The notes below the pieces were generated by a model. The model was not told the DNA's origin. It did no database searches and saw nothing but the letters and a program-made list of their open reading frames with translations. Both the position numbers and the translations under genes were made by a program. Below, in pieces: positions 18,168 to 25,245 of a DNA stretch of 64,000 nt (position 1 is the stretch's first letter; each line of letters opens with the position of its first letter). Where the stretch lies: contig NZ_FOAP01000001.1 of assembly GCF_900109545.1 (NCBI RefSeq), forward strand, positions 558,001 through 622,000. The letters are read 5' to 3'. The DNA is from Stigmatella aurantiaca (GTDB lineage: Bacteria; Myxococcota; Myxococcia; Myxococcales; Myxococcaceae).

Positions 18168-19394
18168 TCAGACGCGAAAGTTCGTGGGACCGGAGCGACC
18201 TCCTGGCGCTCCGGTCTGGGACTTCGCGGTGCCGTCGCCGGCGGTGAGGCCCTGGGCCAGCCGGTCCACCTTGGCCAGGAGGTCCGGGATGCTGCTGGCG
18301 GGGGAGAGCTGGATGGCCTTGAGCAGCGCCATCTCCAGCGCGAGCCGGGGCTGGGCGGCGCGGGAGACGTCCCACACGCAGCCGTGCACCACGTCGAACA
18401 GGCGCGCGAGCTGGGCCGAGTCCGCCTCCTGCGCCAGGGCGAGGAGCGCCTTCTGCTCGGACTCCGCGAGCTCCGCGGGGGCCTCGCCCACGGCCTTGGT
18501 GACGAAGAGGTGGCGCAGCTGGAGCGCCAGCTCCTCCGCGAGCCGCTTCAGGTCCAGGCCGCGGTTGAAAATCTCCTCCACGCGCTCCAGCACCTTGCGG
18601 GCGTCCTTGCGCACGAGCGCCTCGGCGAACTCCTGCACCACCGTGCGGTCGATGGCGCCCAGGGCCTCGGCCACGGACTCATCGGTGGGGCTGGCGCCGC
18701 ACGAGGCGAGCACCTGGTCCAGGAGGCTCAGGGCATCGCGCATGCCGCCCTCGGACTGACGGACGACGAGCGACAGGGAGCGGTCGGAGATGCCCGCGCC
18801 CTCGGCGTCGGAGATCTGCTTGAGCCGCTGGAGCATGCGCGCGGCGGGGATGCGGCGGAAGTTGTGGCGCTGGCAGCGCGAGAGGATGGTGTCCGGGAGC
18901 TTGTGCGCCTCGGTGGTGGCGAAGATGAACTTCACGTGCCCGGGCGGCTCCTCCAGCGTCTTCAGGAGCGCGTTGAACGCCGCCCCCGAGAGCATGTGGA
19001 CCTCGTCGATGATGTAGATCTTGTGCCGGTCGCGCTGCGGCAGGTACTTGGCGTTCTCGCGAATCTCCCGGACGTTCTCGACGCCGTTGTTGGACGCACC
19101 GTCGATCTCCGCCACGTCCACGGAGGTGCCGGAGGTGATCTCGGTGCAGGCCCGGCAGGTGCCACAGGGGCTGGCGGTGGGACCCTGCTCACAGTTGAGG
19201 GCCTTGGCGAGCAGGCGGGCGGCGGTCGTCTTGCCCACCCCGCGAGGACCGCAGAACAGGTAGGCGTGGGCCACGCGGTCCATCTTGATGGCGTTCGCGA
19301 TGGTCCGGACGATGTGCTCCTGTCCGGTCATGTCGTCGAAGGTTTGAGGCCGCCACTTCCGCGCGAGGACGAGGTAACTCATGGGGAGGATCAT
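18168..19394 (-). CDS. dnaX: DNA polymerase III clamp-loader subunit DnaX (gamma-like product)
   Basis: A 408-residue protein: AAA+ Walker A (GPRGVGKTTAARLLAKAL), the zinc-binding Cys cluster (PCGTCRACTEI), Walker B with DEVHML, the NALLKTLEEPP sensor region, and the helical lid and collar domains to about residue 360. It loads the sliding clamp at the replication fork. The product ends TNFRV at a TGA shortly after the collar, close to the size of E. coli gamma (431 aa). The remaining tau domains are encoded in the next frame downstream, so either a short gamma form is made naturally or a frameshift joins the two. ybaB and recR follow. Confidence 0.93.
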   Translation of the reverse strand: MILPMSYLVLARKWRPQTFDDMTGQEHIVRTIANAIKMDRVAHAYLFCGPRGVGKTTAARLLAKALNCEQGPTASPCGTCRACTEITSGTSVDVAEIDGASNNGVENVREIRENAKYLPQRDRHKIYIIDEVHMLSGAAFNALLKTLEEPPGHVKFIFATTEAHKLPDTILSRCQRHNFRRIPAARMLQRLKQISDAEGAGISDRSLSLVVRQSEGGMRDALSLLDQVLASCGASPTDESVAEALGAIDRTVVQEFAEALVRKDARKVLERVEEIFNRGLDLKRLAEELALQLRHLFVTKAVGEAPAELAESEQKALLALAQEADSAQLARLFDVVHGCVWDVSRAAQPRLALEMALLKAIQLSPASSIPDLLAKVDRLAQGLTAGDGTAKSQTGAPGGRSGPTNFRV

Positions 19395-19513
19395 CTAAAC
19401 ACGGGGGCGCGAAGGATCCATGTGCCCGCCGTGAAAGTCCGCCGCTTCGCTCCCCCGGAGGCCCCAAGGCGTCCACATTCTGGACTCCGGAGCAGGAAAA
19501 TTCCGGGATTCGC

Positions 19514-21052
19514 TCAGTGTTCCAGGGCTTTGAGCACCACGCCCGCGGCGTTGTGGCCCGCGGCGCCGATGACGCTGCCGGCCGGGTGGCAGCCCGCGCC
19601 GCAGAAGTAGAGCCCGGCAATGGGCGTCTCGTAGGGGAGCCGGTCGGTGAAGCCGCGCTTGTTGTCCACGTGGTGGATGTGGCCGTGGGTGATGCCGAAG
19701 TGGGACTCGATGCGCGGCGGGGTGAGGGCGAAGGTCTCCACCACCAGGTCGCTCGTGCCGGGGGCGAAGCGGTCGCAGATGGACAGGAGGTGCTGGACGT
19801 AGCGCGCCTCCTCCTTCTCCCAGGTGGAGCCCGCGGGCTGCGAGGGGACCCACTGCACGAAGAGGGCGGAGTTGTGGTGGCCCTGGTCATCGCGGAGCGT
19901 CGGGTCGATGGGGGTGTGGAAGTACCACTCGATGGAGGGGAACTCCGACAGCCGCCCGGCCTTCGTGTCGGCGTAGGCGCGCGCTAGGGCGCCGAGCACG
20001 TCCTTCTCCTGCGGCAGCAGGTGGATGGTGGGGCCGAACTGGCCCCGGTCCTCGGGCAGGCAGGTGAAGGTGGGCAGGCCCTTGAGGCACAGGTTGACCT
20101 TGAGGGTGGTGCCCGGGGCGGCCATGGCCTCGATGCGCTGGCGGAAGTCCCGGGGGACGGCGGAGGACTCCAGGAGGCCGAGCGTGCGGAAGGGATCCGC
20201 GTTGGAGACCACCACGGAGGCGGAGAGCTCCTCTCCACTCTTGAGCACCACGCCCTTCACCACGCCCCCGTCCGTGCGGATGGATGCCACGGGCGCCCGG
20301 GTGCGGATCTCCGCGCCGTGCTTGCGGGCCACGCGCTCCAGGGCCTGGGTGACGGTGCCCATGCCGCCGCTGACGATCATCCACGTGCCGCCCGCGCCGG
20401 GCAGCCGGCACATGTTGTGGACGAGCAGGTTCATGCCCGCGCCCGGCGTGTCGTACCCGGCATCCAGGCCGGAGAAGGCATCGGTCACCGCGTACATGGC
20501 CTTCACCAGGTCCGATTCGAAGCCGAAGCGGTCCAGGTACTCGTGGGCGGAGCCCCGGCACAGCCGGATGAAGGCCTCGCGCAGGGCGGGGCGGATGTAG
20601 CGCTCGGCGGTCTCCTCCAGGGACAGCGGCGGCAGGAGCCAGGCGGGGGCCAGGTCATCGCGCATGGCAGCCAGCTCGGCGTTCATGGCCTGGTTGGCCT
20701 TCCAGTCCGCCTCGGAGAAGAACTCGAGGAACTGGCGCTGCATCTCGCGCTCGTTGGAGCCGAACAGGAGGTAGCGCGTGTCGGTGGTGGGCAGGAAGTA
20801 GTGCGGGTTCCTCCGCTTCAGGGGCAGCTCCAGCTCCAGCTCGCGCAGAATCTCCGGGGGCATGAGTCCCAGCAGGTAGGCCCCCGTGGAGACGCCCAGC
20901 TTGGGGGCGGAGCGGAACGGGTACTCCGTCTTGCACGCCCCGCCCACGGTGTCCTTGTCCTCCAGGACGGTGACCTTCAGCCCCCGGCGCGCGAGCAGCG
21001 CCGCGGTGACGAGTCCGTTGTGGCCCGCCCCGACGATGATGACATCCGGCAT
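19514..21052 (-). CDS. FAD-dependent NAD(P)/FAD oxidoreductase, PYROXD2/phytoene-desaturase-like
   Basis: A 512-residue protein starting at ATG 21052, directly before the Rossmann motif MPDVIIVGAGHNGLVTAALL (GxGxxG), followed by LEDKDTVGGACKTEYPF. The C-terminus carries the second FAD-contact motif (GLYFCGAGCHPAGSVIGAAG). This pattern is that of the phytoene-desaturase-like superfamily, subgroup PYROXD2, whose substrate is unknown; no carotenoid genes are nearby. A longer frame to 21205 is open but adds no protein-like sequence. It is divergent from the GT22 gene across 110 bases. Confidence 0.88.
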   Translation of the reverse strand: MPDVIIVGAGHNGLVTAALLARRGLKVTVLEDKDTVGGACKTEYPFRSAPKLGVSTGAYLLGLMPPEILRELELELPLKRRNPHYFLPTTDTRYLLFGSNEREMQRQFLEFFSEADWKANQAMNAELAAMRDDLAPAWLLPPLSLEETAERYIRPALREAFIRLCRGSAHEYLDRFGFESDLVKAMYAVTDAFSGLDAGYDTPGAGMNLLVHNMCRLPGAGGTWMIVSGGMGTVTQALERVARKHGAEIRTRAPVASIRTDGGVVKGVVLKSGEELSASVVVSNADPFRTLGLLESSAVPRDFRQRIEAMAAPGTTLKVNLCLKGLPTFTCLPEDRGQFGPTIHLLPQEKDVLGALARAYADTKAGRLSEFPSIEWYFHTPIDPTLRDDQGHHNSALFVQWVPSQPAGSTWEKEEARYVQHLLSICDRFAPGTSDLVVETFALTPPRIESHFGITHGHIHHVDNKRGFTDRLPYETPIAGLYFCGAGCHPAGSVIGAAGHNAAGVVLKALEH

Positions 21053-21162
21053 GTTGCCTCCCCAGGCCCCTGCTCTTAGCCGAGCCCGGGGTGGGGGGAC
21101 AAACCTCCCTTGGCTTGCGTGTTGAAGCCGGGACGGTGAGAGTCGGGCCGCCACCGCCCGTG

Positions 21163-22605
21163 ATGACCCCCTCCCCGACCCCATCGAGCGAACCTGCCGC
21201 GCCACCGCCCGCCAACGTGACGGAGGCCCCGGTGCCCGCCGAGGGCTGGGGGTGGCGGCTGCTGCTGGGGGCGGTGGCGGTGGCCCCGGCGGTCATCGCC
21301 GTGGCGCAGCTGGGCCGCATCCACCCGGACGAGGTGTACCAGCTGCTCGAACCGGCGTGGTTCCGCGCGCATGGGTACGGGGTGCTGGCCTGGGAGTGGC
21401 GGGATGGCCTGCGCAACTGGGCGGTGCCGATGCTGGCCTCCTGGCTGCTGCGCCTGGCGGACCTGCTGGGCATCAACCACCCCCGGGCGTACCGGGCCGT
21501 GCTGGCGCTTCCCCAGGTGGCGCTGCATGCGTGGATGCTGTGGGCCACGTACCGCTTCGCCCTGCGCCGGGGGGGGCAGGGGGCCGCGCGGCTCACCACG
21601 TTGCTGGTGGGCCTGTACGGGCCGGTGCTCGTCTTCGCGGGCCGGACCCTGGGCGAGTCCCTGTCGGCCGCCTTTCTGGTGGTGGGCCTGGAGGCGCTCG
21701 ACCGGAAGGAGCGCCTGCGCCAGGCGGGGTTGCTGGGCGGACTGGCGCTGGGGCTGGCGGTGGTGACGCGCTATGGCTCGGCCGTCTTCGTCGCCGCGGC
21801 GCTCGTGGGGCTGGTGCTGGCCGCCCGGTGGCGGACGCTGGCCTTCACCTGCGCCGGGGGCGCCCTCGTGGCTGCGGCATTGGGCGCCCTCGATGCGGTG
21901 ACCTGGGGCACCCCCTTTCACTCGTTCCTCGCCTACGTGCGCTTCAATGTCCTGTCCGGAGGGGCGGCCCAGCAATTCGGCGCGCACCCTCCCGGCTTCT
22001 ATGTGCCGGTGCTCCTCGGGGCGATTCCCCTGTGGGTGTGGGGCGCGGGGGGGCTGGCGCTCCTGACGCGCCGCCGGGGGCTCTCTCTGCCACTGCTCTG
22101 CGCGGGGGTGTACGTGGGGGCCATCACCGTGACCGCGCACAAGGAGGAGCGCTTCCTGTACCCGGCGCTCGTGCTGCTCCTGCTGGCCGCGGGCCCGCCG
22201 CTGGCCGCATGGCTGCTGGAGGAGGCGCGGCCGGCCTGGCTCCGGAAGGGGGGCGTGGCCCTGGTGCTCGCGGCGAGCCTGCTCCCCGCGGCCTTCTACC
22301 CGCCGAATGACCTCCGGGGAGACCAGTTCCGCGCCATCGTCGCCGCCACCCGGGACAAGGAGGTCCGGGGGCTGGTCATCGTCAACGAGGGGCTGTGGGG
22401 CGCGGGGGGCTTCTTCTACATCGGCAAGAACATCCCCTGGCTCACCTGCGACTGGCCCCGGGACCGGAACTTCCAGACCGCCATGCGCCACCGGGACATC
22501 AACCGGGCGGTGACCTTTCAGGGCCGGGCCCTGAAGGAGCTGCAGGCGGCCGGCTTCCGGGTGGTGGGGCAGGTGGGGCGGGAGACGATCCTCGCCCGCG
22601 ACTGA
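21163..22605 (+). CDS. GT22-family (ALG9/PIG-B-like) membrane mannosyltransferase
   Basis: About 480 residues with roughly ten hydrophobic segments. Two motifs match the eukaryotic-type GT22 family: an acidic loop HPDEVYQLLEPAWFRAHGYG near the N-terminus and HKEERFLYPALVLLLL after the central membrane part. Such enzymes transfer mannose from dolichyl/polyprenyl-phosphate-mannose to a lipid-linked acceptor on the non-cytoplasmic side. ATG 21163 is chosen; GTG 21136 is possible. A strong hairpin (22638-22673) follows the stop. Substrate is unknown, and specificity may not be mannose in bacteria. Confidence 0.82.
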   Translation: MTPSPTPSSEPAAPPPANVTEAPVPAEGWGWRLLLGAVAVAPAVIAVAQLGRIHPDEVYQLLEPAWFRAHGYGVLAWEWRDGLRNWAVPMLASWLLRLADLLGINHPRAYRAVLALPQVALHAWMLWATYRFALRRGGQGAARLTTLLVGLYGPVLVFAGRTLGESLSAAFLVVGLEALDRKERLRQAGLLGGLALGLAVVTRYGSAVFVAAALVGLVLAARWRTLAFTCAGGALVAAALGALDAVTWGTPFHSFLAYVRFNVLSGGAAQQFGAHPPGFYVPVLLGAIPLWVWGAGGLALLTRRRGLSLPLLCAGVYVGAITVTAHKEERFLYPALVLLLLAAGPPLAAWLLEEARPAWLRKGGVALVLAASLLPAAFYPPNDLRGDQFRAIVAATRDKEVRGLVIVNEGLWGAGGFFYIGKNIPWLTCDWPRDRNFQTAMRHRDINRAVTFQGRALKELQAAGFRVVGQVGRETILARD

Positions 22606-22637
22606 GCCCGAGGCAGGGAGCCCAGGGCCCGCAAAGA

Positions 22638-22673
22638 GAAAGAGCCGATACCCGGGAGGGTATCGGCTCTTTC
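22638..22673. terminator. bidirectional intrinsic terminator
   Basis: Perfect 16-base-pair stem with a four-base loop, between the end of the GT22 gene (plus strand) and the 3' end of the SRP RNA (minus strand). On the minus strand the stem is followed by TCTTTGC and on both strands it ends in CTCTTTC, so it can serve both converging transcripts. Confidence 0.85.
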
Positions 22674-22681
22674 ATAAGAAC

Positions 22682-22761
22682 GGCCGGGACACACGCGAAG
22701 GTGCGCTACCGTTGCTTCCTTCCGGACCTGGCGGGGTTCACGTCCCCACGTTGTCCCGACC
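22682..22761 (-). ncRNA. ffs: signal recognition particle RNA (4.5S type)
   Basis: On the minus strand the sequence contains the hallmark apical motif CAGGTCCGGAAGGAAGCA, and its ends GGTCGGGACA and TGTCCCGGCC pair into the closing helix (one G-U). The length of about 80 bases suits the small bacterial SRP RNA, which binds Ffh and targets nascent membrane proteins. The exact ends are inferred from the helix. It lies downstream of the tRNA-Ser genes and upstream of a strong terminator, so it may share their transcript. Confidence 0.92.
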
Positions 22762-22777
22762 ACAACACCAACAACTA

Positions 22778-22864
22778 CGGAGGGGGTGGGATTCGAACCC
22801 ACGATACCCGTTAAGATATACACGCGTTCCAGGCGTGCGCCTTCAACCGCTCGGCCACCCCTCC
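22778..22864 (-). tRNA. tRNA-Ser(GGA)
   Basis: An 87-base class II tRNA on the minus strand: acceptor GGAGGGG pairing with CCCCTCC, D-arm GGCCGAGCGG, anticodon loop CTGGAAC giving anticodon GGA (reads UCC/UCU), a long variable arm and T-arm GTGGGTTCGAATCCCAC. The 3' CCA is not encoded. One of four serine tRNAs in this island. Confidence 0.95.
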
Positions 22865-22877
22865 AAGACACAGAGAG

Positions 22878-22964
22878 CGGAGAGCGTAGGATTCGAACCT
22901 ACGGTACCGTTGCCGGTACGCCTGATTTCGAGTCAGGTGCCTTCGACCACTCGGCCAGCTCTCC
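22878..22964 (-). tRNA. tRNA-Ser(CGA)
   Basis: An 87-base class II tRNA: acceptor GGAGAGC, anticodon loop CTCGAAA giving CGA (reads UCG), a long variable arm around GTACCGGCAACGGTAC, T-arm GTAGGTTCGAATCCTAC. CCA is not encoded. It starts five bases after the tadA stop. Confidence 0.95.
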
Positions 22965-22969
22965 AATAT

Positions 22970-23434
22970 TCACTTGTCGCGCTTCTTCTCTCGCAACCGC
23001 CCGAAGAAGCCCTTGAGAAGCTGACGGCTTTCGTCCGCCAGAATGCCACTTGTTACCTGAAGCCGGTGGTTGTGCCGGGGCTCCTCGGCCAGGTTGTAGA
23101 GCGAGCCGGCCGCGCCCGCCTTCGGATCCAGCGTCCCGAACACCAACCGGGTGACCCGTCCCTGAACCATCGCGCCCGCGCACATCGCACAGGGCTCCAA
23201 GGTGACGTACAGGGTGACACCGGTGAGCCGCCAGACTCCCAGCGTCCGGGCCGCGGCATCCAGTGCCAGCAGCTCTGCGTGTGCGAAGGGGTGGCGGTCG
23301 ATTTCCCGGCGGTTGAAGCCCGTGCCGATGACCTGGCCCTGGTGTACCGCGACCGCGCCCACGGGGACCTCTCCCAAGGCTTCGGCTTCCCGCGCCAGCG
23401 CAAGCGCCTGCTGCATGAAAGCCTCGTCACTCAT
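22970..23434 (-). CDS. tadA: tRNA adenosine(34) deaminase TadA
   Basis: A 154-residue cytidine-deaminase-fold protein with the zinc and catalytic motifs HAELLALDAA (His and catalytic Glu) and PCAMCAGAMV (two Cys ligands). TadA converts A34 to inosine in tRNA-Arg(ACG), its essential bacterial substrate. That very tRNA lies 27 bases upstream on the same strand, and serine tRNA genes flank both. The ATG at 23434 precedes MSDEAFMQQALALAREAEAL, typical of the family. Likely part of one transcript with serS and the tRNAs. Confidence 0.96.
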   Translation of the reverse strand: MSDEAFMQQALALAREAEALGEVPVGAVAVHQGQVIGTGFNRREIDRHPFAHAELLALDAAARTLGVWRLTGVTLYVTLEPCAMCAGAMVQGRVTRLVFGTLDPKAGAAGSLYNLAEEPRHNHRLQVTSGILADESRQLLKGFFGRLREKKRDK

Positions 23435-23461
23435 GGTGGTGAGGTGCCGCGAGAAAGAGTG

Positions 23462-23535
23462 CGCTCCCTGGAGGATTCGAACCTCCGGCCTTCGGATTCG
23501 TAGTCCGACGCTCTATCCAGCTGAGCTAAGGGAGC
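23462..23535 (-). tRNA. tRNA-Arg(ACG)
   Basis: A 74-base tRNA: acceptor GCTCCCT pairing with AGGGAGC, D-arm AGCTCAGCTGGATAGAGC, anticodon loop CTACGAA giving ACG, T-arm GGAGGTTCGAATCCTCC. A34 is the substrate of TadA, encoded immediately downstream. CCA is not encoded. Confidence 0.95.
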
Positions 23536-23567
23536 ATGTCTTTCGACGCCGCTACAACGATAAGTGG

Positions 23568-23654
23568 CGGAGAGAGAGGGATTCGAACCCTCGATACCCT
23601 TTCGAGTATGCAGGTTTAGCAAACCTGTGCCTTCAGCCTCTCGGCCATCTCTCC
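23568..23654 (-). tRNA. tRNA-Ser(GCT)
   Basis: An 87-base class II tRNA: acceptor GGAGAGA, anticodon loop TTGCTAA giving GCT (reads AGC/AGU), a long variable arm, T-arm GAGGGTTCGAATCCCTC. Unlike the other tRNAs here, G73 is followed by CCA in the DNA (23565-23567). Confidence 0.95.
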
Positions 23655-23705
23655 AACTTTTCTCTGTCAAAGAACCGCGTAAGGCAAGAACAAAATCAAC
23701 AGCTT

Positions 23706-23792
23706 CGGAGGAAGTAGGATTCGAACCTACGGAGGGCTTTCACCCTCTGCGGTTTTCAAGACCGCTGCCTTCAGCCGCTCGGCCATTCCTCC
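23706..23792 (-). tRNA. tRNA-Ser(TGA)
   Basis: An 87-base class II tRNA: acceptor GGAGGAA, anticodon loop CTTGAAA giving TGA (reads UCA and by wobble other UCN), a long variable arm, T-arm GTAGGTTCGAATCCTAC. It is the first RNA gene after serS, 82 bases from its stop. Confidence 0.95.
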
Positions 23793-23874
23793 ACTTCAAG
23801 GACCGCACGGCCCGCCCAACTGCGCGGGGCCGCCCTTCTACCTCATTCTTCGCCCATTGCAATGGGGATGTGGC

Positions 23875-25155
23875 CTAGAGCGGACGGATCTCCTTGAGAC
23901 CCCCCATGTAGGGCACCAACGCGTCCGGGATGGCCACGCTTCCGTCCTCGCGCTGGTAGTTCTCCAGGATGGCAATGCTCGTCCGGCCCACGGCCAGGCC
24001 GCTGCCATTGAGGGTGTGCAGCAGCTGGGGCTTGTCGCCCTTCTGGGCGCGGTAGCGAATCTTGGCCCGGCGCGCCTGGAAGTCGCCGCAGTCCGAGCAC
24101 GAGGAGATCTCCCGGTAGGCCCCCTGGCCCGGCAGCCACACCTCGATGTCGAACGTCTTCCGGGCCGCGAAGCCCATGTCCCCGGTGCACAGCAGCATCA
24201 CCCGGTGGTGCAGCCCCAGGCGCCGGAGGATGTCGCACGCGTCATCCGTCATGGCGTCCAGCTCGCTCAGGCTGGTGTCCGGCGTGGCGAACTTCACCAG
24301 CTCCACCTTGTGGAACTGGTGCTGGCGAATCAGGCCGCGCGTGTCCCGGCCCGCGGCGCCCGCCTCGGCCCGGAAGCAGGGGCTGAAGGCGCAGTACTTC
24401 AGGGGCAGCTGGGCGCCCTCCAGGATTTCGTCCGAGTGGTAGTTGGTGACGGGCACCTCGGCGGTGGGGATGAGGAAGCGCTCGGGCTCGCCGGACGTCT
24501 TGAAGGCGTCGTCCTCGAACTTGGGCAGCTGGCCCGTGCCCATCATCGTCTCGCGCAGCACCAGGTAGGGCGGCAGCAGCTCCGTGTAGCCCTTCTGGGT
24601 GTGCACATCGATCATGAAGGTGACGAGCGCCCGCTCCAGCCGGGCCAGCGCCGCCTTGTAGAAGGTGAACCGGCTGCCGGACACCTTTGCCGCCCGCTCG
24701 AAGTCCAGCATCCCCAGCTTCTCGCCAATCTCGAAGTGCTGCCGGGGCGTGAAGGGGAGGTTGGGTTTCTCGCCCCAGGTGCGGGCCACCACGTTGTCCT
24801 GCTCGCTGGTGCCGGTGGGCACCGACTCGTGGGGGATGTTGGGGATGAGCAGCAGGATGCGGCTGATCTCCTCCTCCACCTCCTTGAGGCGCCCCTCCTT
24901 CTCCTTGATTTCCTGGGACACGGCGCGCAGGTCCCCGCGCAGCGCCTCCAGCGCCGAAGGGTCCTCCTTCGCCTTGCGCTTCATCTCGTCGTTGGCCGCG
25001 TTGCGGCGCGCCGACAGCCCCTCCATGGAGACGTAGAGCTCCCGCCGCTCGGTGAAGAGCTTCTGGAAGGGACCGAGGTCCAGGCTGCCGCCGCGGGCCT
25101 TCAGCCGGGCAACAACCGCATCGAAGTTCTGCGCGACGTTTCGGAGATCCAGCAT
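23875..25155 (-). CDS. serS: seryl-tRNA synthetase
   Basis: A 426-residue class II synthetase of standard length. The N-terminal long helical arm (about 25-110, a coiled coil that grips the tRNA-Ser variable arm) is followed by the catalytic core with motif 2 ([20 protein letters not shown]) and motif 3 ([20 protein letters not shown]). It charges tRNA-Ser; four tRNA-Ser genes for all serine codon boxes lie immediately downstream on the same strand. ATG 25155 opens [18 protein letters not shown], as in other SerRS. Confidence 0.97.
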   Translation of the reverse strand: MLDLRNVAQNFDAVVARLKARGGSLDLGPFQKLFTERRELYVSMEGLSARRNAANDEMKRKAKEDPSALEALRGDLRAVSQEIKEKEGRLKEVEEEISRILLLIPNIPHESVPTGTSEQDNVVARTWGEKPNLPFTPRQHFEIGEKLGMLDFERAAKVSGSRFTFYKAALARLERALVTFMIDVHTQKGYTELLPPYLVLRETMMGTGQLPKFEDDAFKTSGEPERFLIPTAEVPVTNYHSDEILEGAQLPLKYCAFSPCFRAEAGAAGRDTRGLIRQHQFHKVELVKFATPDTSLSELDAMTDDACDILRRLGLHHRVMLLCTGDMGFAARKTFDIEVWLPGQGAYREISSCSDCGDFQARRAKIRYRAQKGDKPQLLHTLNGSGLAVGRTSIAILENYQREDGSVAIPDALVPYMGGLKEIRPL

Positions 25156-25245
25156 GGAGGGCGACTTCTAGTCACCCTGGCCCCAGCGGGCAAGCCAGTC
25201 CTGGCCCGCGGCGTCCGCTACCGGGCGCCGCGGGGGGGGCTCCGG

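Noticed and set aside
17701-18375. A -1 frame continuation of dnaX, as in E. coli.
   Set aside because: That frame gives Arg/Pro/Ser-rich shadow sequence; the tau domain is in the +1 frame, and no A-rich slip site is present.
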